64,000 nucleotides of DNA from Flavobacterium croceum DSM 17960 (GTDB lineage Bacteria; Bacteroidota; Bacteroidia; Flavobacteriales; Flavobacteriaceae): contig NZ_PQNY01000002.1 of NCBI RefSeq assembly GCF_002917885.1, positions 124,001 to 188,000 of the forward strand, read 5' to 3'. A program made the position numbers and the translations under genes. The notes below the pieces were generated by a model. The model did not search any database. It had not been told where the DNA came from and was given only the letters and a program-made list of their open reading frames with translations. Below, one piece after another: positions 18,103 through 26,776 of the stretch. How positions within the stretch are numbered: position 1 is the stretch's first letter; each line of letters starts with the position of its first letter.

Positions 18103-18233
18103 CTATTATTTGATAACTAGTTATAATGTTTGTAATACAATTAAAAAAAATAAGCTTTTAAAAAACTAAATTTCAATCATTTACAATATTTTAACATTTA
18201 TATAGGTGTTATTTTTATTTTTTTGGCACAACA

Positions 18234-18265
18234 TTTGAAATATCATTAATATCAAAATTATTTTG
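18234..18265 (+). promoter_or_regulatory. Putative promoter for secreted repeat protein
   Basis: TTTG (18234-18237), 20 bases, then TTATTTTG (18258-18265), one mismatch from TAnnTTTG. The leader to the ATG at 18331 would be about 60 bases. Confidence 0.45.
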
Positions 18266-18330
18266 ATCGAAGAAGCCGAAAATCGAAAGAGTAAGCAAAA
18301 CACCGATTACTCGGAAAAAATTGAATTATT

Positions 18331-18945
18331 ATGAGAACAATTACTTTACTTACAGCTTTGAGCTTAATGAGCATGATGACTATCAAAGTAAATGCTCAAT
18401 CTACTGTTGAAAGACACGAAACTAGATATAATGCTAATGAGCCATTCTCTTTTGTAGAAAGAGGTATAGAATTTTATGTTTTTCCAAATGGTGAATTTGA
18501 TTTTAATACACGTCCGCAAGACAGTCAAACCAACACTACTTACTACTATAAAACAGCTGGAAAACGTAATCAAGAGCGTGCTTCTGTAAACTATGGAGTA
18601 GCTATAGAGCAAGATGCTTTTGGAAGAATTCGCAGAGTAGGAAATGTATTTATCAACTATGATACAAGAGATAGAGTAACTCGCATTGGATCTGTATTTA
18701 TGAGATATGGTAGATATAATTTAGAAAAAATAGGGAATATGAGACTTATATACAACAGAAGAGGCGATTTAATTGATGTATTGGGAAGTATAAAAGGATA
18801 CAATACAGGTTATGCTTACCAAAGTGCTAATCAATATGCTAGCTATAACAGTTACAATAACAATTATTATGGAAACAGCAATGATTACTACTACTATAAA
18901 GCCGATGGAACTCGTGCTAAAATAGAAGATAATGACAAAGAATAA
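18331..18945 (+). CDS. Secreted hypothetical protein with short internal repeats
   Basis: I do not recognise a named family. The 204-residue protein has a clear signal peptide (TLLTALSLMSMMTIKVNAQ). Its middle (about 95-160) is built of degenerate repeats of about 17-20 residues: RVGNVFINY, RIGSVFMRY, KIGNMRLIY and VLGSIKGY, each with alternating small and aromatic residues, likely beta strands. The C-terminus is rich in Asn, Tyr and Ser. Similar proteins are common and uncharacterised in Flavobacteriaceae. It is probably periplasmic or outer-membrane associated, and monocistronic with its own promoter and terminator. Confidence 0.75.
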   Translation: MRTITLLTALSLMSMMTIKVNAQSTVERHETRYNANEPFSFVERGIEFYVFPNGEFDFNTRPQDSQTNTTYYYKTAGKRNQERASVNYGVAIEQDAFGRIRRVGNVFINYDTRDRVTRIGSVFMRYGRYNLEKIGNMRLIYNRRGDLIDVLGSIKGYNTGYAYQSANQYASYNSYNNNYYGNSNDYYYYKADGTRAKIEDNDKE

Positions 18946-18981
18946 TTTGTGACATAATTATAAATTGGTTTAGTTTGTTTA

Positions 18982-19019
18982 AAAAAATCCTGCGGCGTAC
19001 ATACAAAGCAGGATTTTTT
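18982..19019. terminator. Bidirectional terminator between convergent genes
   Basis: A 12-bp stem AAAAAATCCTGC / GCAGGATTTTTT with a 14-base loop lies between the repeat-protein gene (plus) and the flippase gene (minus, stop at 19018). A and T tracts on both sides allow it to work in both directions. Confidence 0.8.
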
Positions 19020-20481
19020 ATGCTTTTATTTTATGCAAAACCATCGCCACTACTCTATTAAAATCTTCTGATATTTGTAACTTATAGTTTATAAAAACAT
19101 AGAACAACGACACCAATATAGATTTTAAGATTATGTTTAATAATGCTGTAAATTTAAAATCCCAGAAAGAAAAACAAAGAAAAAGAAGTACAATAACAAG
19201 TACAGAAATTAAATTTTTAAGTGTGAAAGGAAATAAATTAAGCTTTTTTACAACAAAATAAAGTTTAATGCTATTGTAGATAAAAATAGTAAGTAAAGTA
19301 GCTAATGCTGAACCGTTTATACCATAAAGAGGTATAAGCAACCAATTGAGAAACAACATTAAAACTACAGTAAAAACACCTAATAAAATAACAGTTCTAT
19401 AGTAATTTGTATTGGTTATAATATTGTTGTTGTTACCAACAATCAAATCAAAAAACTTAGAAATACCTATAAGAAACACTACATAAATTCCGCCTTGGTA
19501 GTTATCTGGAATTATCTTATAAATTTCATGAATATTTACAAAAAGTAACAACATGATAAGTCCGCCCGAAACTTGTAGTGTTATTGATGTTTTTTTATAT
19601 AATTCATTCAGTTCAGTCCATTTTTTTTCGGCTACAAGCCTAGAAGTTATAGGTGCAACTATTTGAATCATCGCTCTACTAGGTACGCTTATTAGAGTAG
19701 CCATAAAAATTCCAACAGAATAAACAGCGTTATTCGTTACTTTCATCATCTTGTAAATCATCATTTTATCAAAATCTATAAGCATTACAGCAACGCCGCC
19801 AGAAACAATAATGAATAACGAATATGATACAATTTCACGAAAATTTTCTGGAAACTGAAATTGTAACTTTGGAAACTTAATTTTGAAAGCATACCACATC
19901 ATCACAACCATTTGACAAAAATAGGCGAAAGCAATCGCGTAAATACATTGAAATTTTGTAAGAATATCAAAATGAACTCCTAATAAAAAAAGCATTACCA
20001 AAAAACGTACTAATACTTCATTAATTAAATTACCAATAACAGACTGTAAATGAACTTTTGCCCAAGCAAAAAACACCTCTGAATAGCCCATAAAAATGCC
20101 AATTACAGGAAATAAACCAATAAAAGGTCGCATTTCTGGGTTTTTATCTATCCCAAAAGTTACAATGTGATTGTAAAACAAAAAATACAAAAAAAATAGT
20201 GGAATGCTCATAAATAAAGGCCAAACAAGCATAAACGATAAAAAACGTTCTTTTTTTTCTTCTATTTTGTAAGAAGTAAAAAAACGAATTAATGTATTAT
20301 GAGCACCAAATGCCATTATTGGCATTAAGATATTAGCCCCCGATAATAATGTATTAACAATACCATAATGTAATTTTCCTAAAAAATGGGTATAAAAAAA
20401 CAAGGCATTAATAGCTCCTAAACCAAAACCTATAAATGTAATTATAGAATTTTTAATTGATTGATTTTGAACTATCCCCAT
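19018..20481 (-). CDS. Polysaccharide flippase (Wzx/MATE-like)
   Basis: The 487-residue integral membrane protein has about 12-14 hydrophobic helices in the pattern of oligosaccharide flippases of the MOP superfamily, starting with FIGFGLGAINALFFYTHFLG. Such proteins move lipid-linked glycans across the inner membrane. It is the last gene of a minus-strand set with a glycosyltransferase (6 bases upstream) and a YfhO protein, which supports a role in surface polysaccharide or lipopolysaccharide assembly. Confidence 0.85.
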   Translation of the reverse strand: MGIVQNQSIKNSIITFIGFGLGAINALFFYTHFLGKLHYGIVNTLLSGANILMPIMAFGAHNTLIRFFTSYKIEEKKERFLSFMLVWPLFMSIPLFFLYFLFYNHIVTFGIDKNPEMRPFIGLFPVIGIFMGYSEVFFAWAKVHLQSVIGNLINEVLVRFLVMLFLLGVHFDILTKFQCIYAIAFAYFCQMVVMMWYAFKIKFPKLQFQFPENFREIVSYSLFIIVSGGVAVMLIDFDKMMIYKMMKVTNNAVYSVGIFMATLISVPSRAMIQIVAPITSRLVAEKKWTELNELYKKTSITLQVSGGLIMLLLFVNIHEIYKIIPDNYQGGIYVVFLIGISKFFDLIVGNNNNIITNTNYYRTVILLGVFTVVLMLFLNWLLIPLYGINGSALATLLTIFIYNSIKLYFVVKKLNLFPFTLKNLISVLVIVLLFLCFSFWDFKFTALLNIILKSILVSLFYVFINYKLQISEDFNRVVAMVLHKIKA

Positions 20482-20487
20482 ACTATT

Positions 20488-21783
20488 TTAGTGATTTAAC
20501 TTTTGTATTACTTCTATCAATTTTTCGGTTAGTTTTTTACGAGAATAGTATTGAAGTCCTACAGGAGATACTCTTAAATTTTGCTCCAAATAAGACGCAT
20601 AATATTTCTTTATTTGAGTTTTTAACGCTTCTTTTTCATGGTACAAAAAGAAGGTTCCTGTATTGGTTTGTTTTAAAATGGTTTCAAAGTCAGAATCTTT
20701 AGGGCCAATAGCCAATATAGGTCTTTCAGATACCATATATTCAAACAATTTACCTGGTATAATACTTTTTGTTTCTTCAGAATTTATTTCAATCAATAAC
20801 AATACTTGACTACTTCTTTGGGCTTCAACGGCAATTTTGTGAGATACATATCCTAAATTATTAACATAACTGCTAAGATTATACTTCTCTATACTTTGAA
20901 GTACCTCTGCACTTATAGCTCCAATTAATTTTAGTTCCAAATGAGTTGCAAAATCTCCATGCTCCACACACAATTCAGACAATGATTGCCAAAGTATTTC
21001 TGGATTTCTAGCTGATAAAAACGAACCTATGTGCGCCAACGAAAATTTGGTGTCTAAAGGCTTCTTTTCTACATTTTCTATATCATAACCATTCGTAATA
21101 ACCTCTATTGGCTTTGTAGTAATACTTTCAAACTCTTTTTTGGTTGTTGGGCTAGTTACTAGTAAAGTATCTGCGGTTTGCATTACTTGTTTTTCTAGCT
21201 TTTTGTGTTTATGCTGTGCATATTTAGAAAGTTTCAATTCACTATGGTAGCCAATAGTTGTCCAAGGATCTCTAAAATCGGCTATCCAATGTATAGGCAA
21301 ACTATTTTTTAAATGCAAACCTATAAGATGTAAACTATGAGGAGGCCCCGAAGTAATAATGGTTTCAATGCCGTGCTCTTCAATATATTTTTTTAAATAT
21401 TTTACAGAAGGTTTTACCCAATATACTCTTGCATCGGGTATAAAAAAATTTCCGCGAACCCAAAGCATTACTTTTTGTAGTATATTTTGTTTTTTTTCGG
21501 GAGGAATAATTCCTGAACTTATTTTTTCGGTACTCTTTTTAGATAGAAAACCTGCAAGTTGATATGGTTCAAAAATTGGTTGTTTTAAAACCAACAGATT
21601 ATTTGAAACCTCTTTTTCTAAATTAGTGTCTATAATAGGATATGTAGGGTTTTCGGGTACATATACAATAGGTTGTATATTAAAATCTGGTAAATATTTT
21701 ACAAATTTCAACCAACGTTGTACACCCGGCCCACCAGCTGGAGGCCAGTAATAGGTAATGATGAGTAATTTGGAATTACGCAT
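20488..21783 (-). CDS. Glycosyltransferase, GT4-like
   Basis: The 431-residue protein has a GT-B fold signature: the N-terminal LLIITYYWPPAGGPGVQRWLKF, the mid-protein WIADFRDPW motif, and a C-terminal donor-site segment with IPGKLFEYMVSERPILAIGP. It probably adds a sugar to a lipid-linked glycan at the cytoplasmic membrane face. It overlaps the upstream YfhO gene by 8 bases, implying translational coupling. Donor and acceptor are unknown. Confidence 0.9.
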   Translation of the reverse strand: MRNSKLLIITYYWPPAGGPGVQRWLKFVKYLPDFNIQPIVYVPENPTYPIIDTNLEKEVSNNLLVLKQPIFEPYQLAGFLSKKSTEKISSGIIPPEKKQNILQKVMLWVRGNFFIPDARVYWVKPSVKYLKKYIEEHGIETIITSGPPHSLHLIGLHLKNSLPIHWIADFRDPWTTIGYHSELKLSKYAQHKHKKLEKQVMQTADTLLVTSPTTKKEFESITTKPIEVITNGYDIENVEKKPLDTKFSLAHIGSFLSARNPEILWQSLSELCVEHGDFATHLELKLIGAISAEVLQSIEKYNLSSYVNNLGYVSHKIAVEAQRSSQVLLLIEINSEETKSIIPGKLFEYMVSERPILAIGPKDSDFETILKQTNTGTFFLYHEKEALKTQIKKYYASYLEQNLRVSPVGLQYYSRKKLTEKLIEVIQKLNH

Positions 21784-24229
21784 GTACCGTTTTTTTCTTA
21801 TTAAAATTCAAATACAATGCTACAAAAAGCAATACAAACATAATAATAGAACTTATAAGTGCTATTGTACTACCTGTTTTTACTACTTCTGGATCAAAAA
21901 CAAACTCTATAGTGTGTTTGCCTGCTGGAACTTGCAATCCTCTTAACGTATAATTTACTTTTAGTATAGGAACATTTTTGCCGTCAATAGTGGCTTTCCA
22001 TCCGTCTTTATAATAAACCTCCGAAAAAACAGCAAAACCATCTTTGCTATTATTTGAAGCGTATTTTAATTTATTAGAAGCATATTTTACCAATTTTATA
22101 GTAGCCAAAGAATCTTTGTAAAACTTACTTGGCAAACCTACTTTTTCGCTTACCTCATTTTGAGTAATTGCCGTGTTTTTTGTATCTAGTTTCGATAACA
22201 ATTGCATTTCTTCATCGGCAGAATTTACATGTTTTAGTTCTGAAACAAACCAAGCATTACCATTAGCTTGAGGATTTTGCACGGCAAAAGGTTGTCCTTT
22301 GTCATCTGTTTGTATTAAATATTTTACATTGAGCATATTTAATACTTGTCGGTTATTATTTTTAATTTGATAATCAAAAAGTTCTTGCATTCTTTTTGGT
22401 TTTACTGCACTATAACCACTTATTGATTTATGAAAATAAGATGCTCTTGGATTGCTCAAACTCTCTTCTACTTCAAATACTCTATAGTGTGTAGTATCTT
22501 GCAAAATTTGATTGTCTGCAGTAGTAGCTTCAAAAGGCATATCAACCTCTCTAGCCGATTTAAAATCTTGACTACTTACATAGTTTTTATCAATAAAAAA
22601 TAAATCCAATACCATTAATAATCCTATGAAAATTACGGTTGTGGTTTGTGCCATTTTATTTTTAATAAACAACCAAAGCGATACAATGGCGAGTGTAATA
22701 AAAAATCCAGAACGCAACAAATCTGCAATATACATAGTGCGACGATCTTCTCGTAGTGCGTTAAGAAAATCGGGAGCAAACGATTTGTCTTCCATTTGCG
22801 AAAACATAATTTGCAATTGCTTGTCTATAGGTCCAGAAAAGTCAAACATTCCTTTTGCAAAAAACAAAATGACAAGTAGACCTAAACAGGTTAAAGCTGC
22901 TTTCTTTAAGCTATCCCATTGTTTTTCTGTATGTGTAGTAAAAAATGAATATAAACCCATAACAGCCATAGCTGGCATACATAATTCTAACAAAACTTGT
23001 ATAGACGATACGGCTCTAAATTTATCATACATAGGCACATAATCTATAAAAAAGTCTGTAAGTATCGCGAAGTTTTTTCCCCAAGATAATAGTAATGAAA
23101 ATACAGCTCCTGAAAAAAACACCCATTTTATTTTTCGCTTGTCATGATACATAGCAAGTACAAATAAAAAGAAAACTACTGCACCAATATAGGCTGGTGC
23201 CGCTACAATTGGCTGATTGCCCCAATATGTTTTACCATATCCTTCTGTATAAAAAGTAGCTTCTTCTGGAGAGGCTCCATAACTTTCTAAATATTTATAC
23301 ACACTAGAATTGTTTCCTAACTTTTCATTATTGCCACCACCAAATAATTTTGGAGCTATTAAATTTAAACTTTCGGCAATACCATAACTATATTCTGTAA
23401 TATAACTTCTAGACAATGCCGAGTTGTCTTTTTTGGGTTTCCCTATTTCGTCTAGTTTTAGTTCGCTTTTACTTCTTGTACTAAATTCGGCGTACTCTTT
23501 GGTCGCCAATAAAGATGTGGCATTTACACCAAGAGCGACTATAAGTGCTACAAAAAAAGTAAGTGCTACTTTACCTAACTCTTTGTATTCTTTAGCTTTA
23601 ATAAATTTATAGGCGTAAAATACACCCACAAAAAGCAGTAAAAACAATAAATAATACGTCATTTGAAAGTGATTGGCATTTAGCTCTAAAGCTGTGGCTA
23701 GAAGTGTAAGCAAGCCTCCTTTCCAATACTGTTTTTTAAAAACCAATAAAACACCTGCTACAACCAAAGGCATATAAGCAATAGCATGAGCTTTTGCATT
23801 ATGCCCAACTCCCAATATTATAATCAAATAGGTAGAAAATCCAAATGCCAAAGCACCAAAAAAAGCTTTTAGTGGATCTATTTTTAATACCAATAGCATG
23901 ATGTAGAAACTCACAAAATACAAAAACAAATAATCTGCCGGTCTTGGTAAAAACCGAATCATATCATCGATAGCGCCAATAACATCATTGGGGTATTTTG
24001 CACCCATTTGATAAGTAGGCATACCGCCAAATGCATTGTTTACCCAATAGGTTTCTTGCTTATTCTGAGTTCTAAAATCAGTAAGCTCTTTTGCCATACC
24101 TGTATACTGTACAATATCAGATTGGTAAATCTTTTTACCTTGTAAAACTGGATAAAAATAAAGTATTGAAACAATTATAAATCCAAATATAGCGGCTACA
24201 TGAGGATATAGTTTATTAATTTTTTGCAT
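21776..24229 (-). CDS. YfhO-family membrane protein, putative GT-C glycosyltransferase
   Basis: The 817-residue protein has about 12 membrane helices in two groups (about residues 10-480 and near 790-810) and a soluble region after residue 560. YfhO proteins resemble GT-C enzymes that use lipid-linked sugars; in Firmicutes the family decorates teichoic acids. The C-terminal YKDGWKATIDGK followed by VPILKVNYTLRGLQVPAGKH is a conserved family segment. It overlaps the following glycosyltransferase gene and lies 29 bases after the DUF4834 gene. Substrate unknown. Confidence 0.85.
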   Translation of the reverse strand: MQKINKLYPHVAAIFGFIIVSILYFYPVLQGKKIYQSDIVQYTGMAKELTDFRTQNKQETYWVNNAFGGMPTYQMGAKYPNDVIGAIDDMIRFLPRPADYLFLYFVSFYIMLLVLKIDPLKAFFGALAFGFSTYLIIILGVGHNAKAHAIAYMPLVVAGVLLVFKKQYWKGGLLTLLATALELNANHFQMTYYLLFLLLFVGVFYAYKFIKAKEYKELGKVALTFFVALIVALGVNATSLLATKEYAEFSTRSKSELKLDEIGKPKKDNSALSRSYITEYSYGIAESLNLIAPKLFGGGNNEKLGNNSSVYKYLESYGASPEEATFYTEGYGKTYWGNQPIVAAPAYIGAVVFFLFVLAMYHDKRKIKWVFFSGAVFSLLLSWGKNFAILTDFFIDYVPMYDKFRAVSSIQVLLELCMPAMAVMGLYSFFTTHTEKQWDSLKKAALTCLGLLVILFFAKGMFDFSGPIDKQLQIMFSQMEDKSFAPDFLNALREDRRTMYIADLLRSGFFITLAIVSLWLFIKNKMAQTTTVIFIGLLMVLDLFFIDKNYVSSQDFKSAREVDMPFEATTADNQILQDTTHYRVFEVEESLSNPRASYFHKSISGYSAVKPKRMQELFDYQIKNNNRQVLNMLNVKYLIQTDDKGQPFAVQNPQANGNAWFVSELKHVNSADEEMQLLSKLDTKNTAITQNEVSEKVGLPSKFYKDSLATIKLVKYASNKLKYASNNSKDGFAVFSEVYYKDGWKATIDGKNVPILKVNYTLRGLQVPAGKHTIEFVFDPEVVKTGSTIALISSIIMFVLLFVALYLNFNKKKTVHA

Positions 24230-24258
24230 TTTTGATGTATTAAAATTTAGGCAGAAAT

Positions 24259-24510
24259 CTATTCTACTTCTTCAAAATCAATATATTCACCTACTTTTTT
24301 AGATTCACGAGGCTTTGTATTGGCAGTATTTTGAGAGTTATTATTTTGCTGATAGTTTTGTTGCTGTTGTTTTATATGTTCTTGAGCTTGTTCAAAAGCT
24401 TTTTTAGCCATTATAGGTAAAAATAGCTTCGCCAAAAACTTAAAAACATAATAAAAAACAATAATGTACAATATTGTTCTTACAACGCTAGGTAAAGATG
24501 CTTCTTGCAT
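24259..24510 (-). CDS. DUF4834 family small membrane protein
   Basis: The 83-residue protein has one N-terminal membrane helix (about 10-32, TILYIIVFYYVFKFLAKLFLP), a Gln/Asn-rich linker (about 45-62) and a C-terminal acidic motif (VGEYIDFEEVE). These are the features of DUF4834, a Bacteroidota-specific family often next to YfhO. Function is unknown; a helper of the membrane glycan machinery is possible. A -7 box lies 14 bases before the start. Confidence 0.8.
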   Translation of the reverse strand: MQEASLPSVVRTILYIIVFYYVFKFLAKLFLPIMAKKAFEQAQEHIKQQQQNYQQNNNSQNTANTKPRESKKVGEYIDFEEVE

Positions 24511-24524
24511 GAATTATTTTTTTT

Positions 24525-24532
24525 CAAAAGTA
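24525..24532 (-). promoter_or_regulatory. -7 promoter box for the DUF4834-yfhO set
   Basis: The minus strand reads TACTTTTG, an exact TAnnTTTG match just ahead of the DUF4834 start. It is probably the promoter of the four-gene glycan operon. Confidence 0.45.
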
Positions 24533-24573
24533 ATAAAATATACTATTTTTTAAAGTATCGATATGCTAAATAA

Positions 24574-24604
24574 TTGATAATATTAAATAGAATATCTAAA
24601 TTTG
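24574..24604 (+). promoter_or_regulatory. Promoter of the outer-membrane barrel gene
   Basis: TTG (24574-24576), 20 bases, then TAAATTTG (24597-24604), an exact TAnnTTTG match, 20 bases before the ATG at 24625. Confidence 0.6.
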
Positions 24605-24624
24605 AAAAATTAAAAAAATGAGCC

Positions 24625-25599
24625 ATGAAATATTTCAACGTAGTCATGCTATTTTTATTGATGCCTTTTTGCACGATTATGGCTCAATATACTGATGTAA
24701 TAAATTCGAATAGACCAGGTGAATCTATGGGTGCATTTGCCGTAGGAAAGACCGTAATACAACTAGAAGGTGGTTTAAGTTACATGAGCGAAAAACATAG
24801 TAAACTAGACTACAAAGCCAAAGGAATGGTAGGAGATTTTGCTATACGTTATGGCTTTTTGTTTGAAGAAATGGAATTTATTACCAACATTAAGTACCAG
24901 CAAGATACTTATACCGACGCTAGCGATATACAAGAAAGCCGACATGGTGTTCGCAATTGTTCTCTTGGAATAAAATATTTAGTATACGATCCTTTTAAAT
25001 ATGCCGATAACAAACCTAATTTATATAGTTGGAAAGCAAATCATTCTTTCAAATGGAAAAGTTTAATACCTGCTGTTTCTGTTTTTGTAGCTGGTAATTT
25101 AAACTTTGATAATTCGTATATAAACAATACGACCAAACTCAATAAAGTAACACCAAAAGCAATAATATGTACACAAAATATGTTTGCAGGCGGATATGTT
25201 TTTGTTACGAATATTTTTTTAGACAAAATCACTTCAGATTATCAAAATTATGGTTATGTACTAACACTCACAAAAGGTTTTAACGATAAATGGTCTGGAT
25301 TTGTAGAAAACAAAGCGGTTGTGGGAGATTACTATTCTGATGGTTTATTTACATTGGGAGCTGCATATTTATTTACAAAAGATTTTCAAATTGATGCTTC
25401 TTTTACACATAATATAAAAACTACACCTACATTTAACTATTTTGGAATTGGATTATCTTGGAGAAGTGACAAAAATTACAAAGAAGTAAAATTGATTACC
25501 AACGAATCCAAAATGGATAAAAAAGTGCGTGACAAAAAAGAAAAAAGCGATAAAAAATCTAAAAAACGTCGCGATGCTGTAGACGATAAATCCAATTAA
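24625..25599 (+). CDS. Outer-membrane beta-barrel protein (phenol-MetA-like transporter family)
   Basis: The 324-residue protein has a signal peptide (LFLLMPFCTIMAQ) and an all-beta body, starting with the NSNRPGES motif shared with the putative MetA-pathway outer-membrane family (PF13557-like). Barrel strands end near residue 287 (FNYFGIGLSWR). The last 35 residues are unusual for a barrel: a tail of Lys, Asp and Arg (KMDKKVRDKKEKSDKK...). The cargo is unknown. The next gene begins 4 bases after its stop. Confidence 0.7.
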   Translation: MKYFNVVMLFLLMPFCTIMAQYTDVINSNRPGESMGAFAVGKTVIQLEGGLSYMSEKHSKLDYKAKGMVGDFAIRYGFLFEEMEFITNIKYQQDTYTDASDIQESRHGVRNCSLGIKYLVYDPFKYADNKPNLYSWKANHSFKWKSLIPAVSVFVAGNLNFDNSYINNTTKLNKVTPKAIICTQNMFAGGYVFVTNIFLDKITSDYQNYGYVLTLTKGFNDKWSGFVENKAVVGDYYSDGLFTLGAAYLFTKDFQIDASFTHNIKTTPTFNYFGIGLSWRSDKNYKEVKLITNESKMDKKVRDKKEKSDKKSKKRRDAVDDKSN

Positions 25600-25603
25600 A
25601 AAA

Positions 25604-26722
25604 ATGATAACAATTGTAGAAGCCGTAACGCGAACACAACTTAAAGAATTTGTAAAATTTCCATTTTCATTATATAAAAACAATCCATACTGGGTACCAC
25701 CTATTATTGCCGAAGAATTAGAATCGTTTAATAAGGCCACTAATCCCGCATTTTTATCTTCGGAAGCCTATTTTTATCTAGCATATAGAAACAACAAAAT
25801 TGTTGGACGAGTTGTTGCCATCATTAATTGGGACGAGGTAAACATCTTGAAAAAAAGCAAGGTACGTTTTGGTTGGTTTGAAACTATAGATGATATTGAA
25901 GTAACCAAAGCCTTATTAGACAAAGTGTTTGAATTAGGTAAAAAACACAATTTGGAGCATGCAGAAGGCCCTATGGGATTTTCTAATTTAGACAAAGTAG
26001 GCATACTTACCGAAGGTTTTGAAGAACTTGGAAACATGATAACGTGGTATAGCCCTAAATACTATGTTGAACATTTTGAACAATTAGGATTCGTTGTAGA
26101 AAAAAAATACATTGAAAGTGAATTCTCTTTTAAAAATGTAAAAATAGAGCCTTACGTAAGAGCTTCAAAAATGATAAAAGAACGTTACAAACTCAAAGTT
26201 CTTACGTTTAAAAAATCGGAAGATATTATGCCTCATGTAGATAAAATGTTTGATTTATTTAATGATGCTTATGCTAAGCTACAATCGTTTGTAGCGATAA
26301 ACGACATACAAAAAGAATATTTTAAAAAGAAGTACATTAGTTTTATAAACCCAGAGTATATAATTTTTATTGAAGATGAACATCAAAAAATGATCGCTTT
26401 TGCCATAGTAATGCCCAACTTTGCACAAGCACTTCAAAAAATAAAGGGCAAACTATTCCCATTTGGCTTTTTTCATTTATTGCAAGCTAGAAAAAAGTCT
26501 AAAGAGGCTGTTTTTTATCTAATAGGCATTACAGAAGAATATCAGAGTAAAGGAGTTACTGCTGCGATTTTTGAGGAGTATCACCGTGTATTTTCAGAAA
26601 AAGGTATAGACAAATGTATCCGTACTCCCGAGCTAGAAGATAATATTGCTATTCATAATTTGTGGAAAAATTTTAATCCAAGAATTACTAAAAAGAGATG
26701 TACATATAAAAAGTTTTTATAA
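25604..26722 (+). CDS. GNAT-like N-acetyltransferase family protein (YghO-like)
   Basis: The 372-residue cytosolic protein resembles the YghO-type family common in Bacteroidota. An N-terminal module (FVKFPFSLYKNNPYWVPP; VGRVVAIINWD; GPMGFSNLDKVGILTEGFEE) is followed by a GNAT-like C-terminal half with YLIGITEEYQSKGVTAAIFEEY (about 305-325), the expected acyl-CoA-binding turn. Substrate unknown. It starts 4 bases after the barrel gene, so the two are co-transcribed. Confidence 0.75.
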   Translation: MITIVEAVTRTQLKEFVKFPFSLYKNNPYWVPPIIAEELESFNKATNPAFLSSEAYFYLAYRNNKIVGRVVAIINWDEVNILKKSKVRFGWFETIDDIEVTKALLDKVFELGKKHNLEHAEGPMGFSNLDKVGILTEGFEELGNMITWYSPKYYVEHFEQLGFVVEKKYIESEFSFKNVKIEPYVRASKMIKERYKLKVLTFKKSEDIMPHVDKMFDLFNDAYAKLQSFVAINDIQKEYFKKKYISFINPEYIIFIEDEHQKMIAFAIVMPNFAQALQKIKGKLFPFGFFHLLQARKKSKEAVFYLIGITEEYQSKGVTAAIFEEYHRVFSEKGIDKCIRTPELEDNIAIHNLWKNFNPRITKKRCTYKKFL

Positions 26723-26726
26723 AACA

Positions 26727-26757
26727 AAAGGGTTGCTATGTAGCAACCCTTTGTTTT
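26727..26757. terminator. Bidirectional terminator
   Basis: A perfect 12-bp inverted repeat AAAGGGTTGCTA / TAGCAACCCTTT separated by 2 bases, with A-rich and T-rich flanks, lies between convergent genes ending at 26722 and 26777. Confidence 0.9.
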
Positions 26758-26776
26758 ATAATCTAGTTAAAATTTA

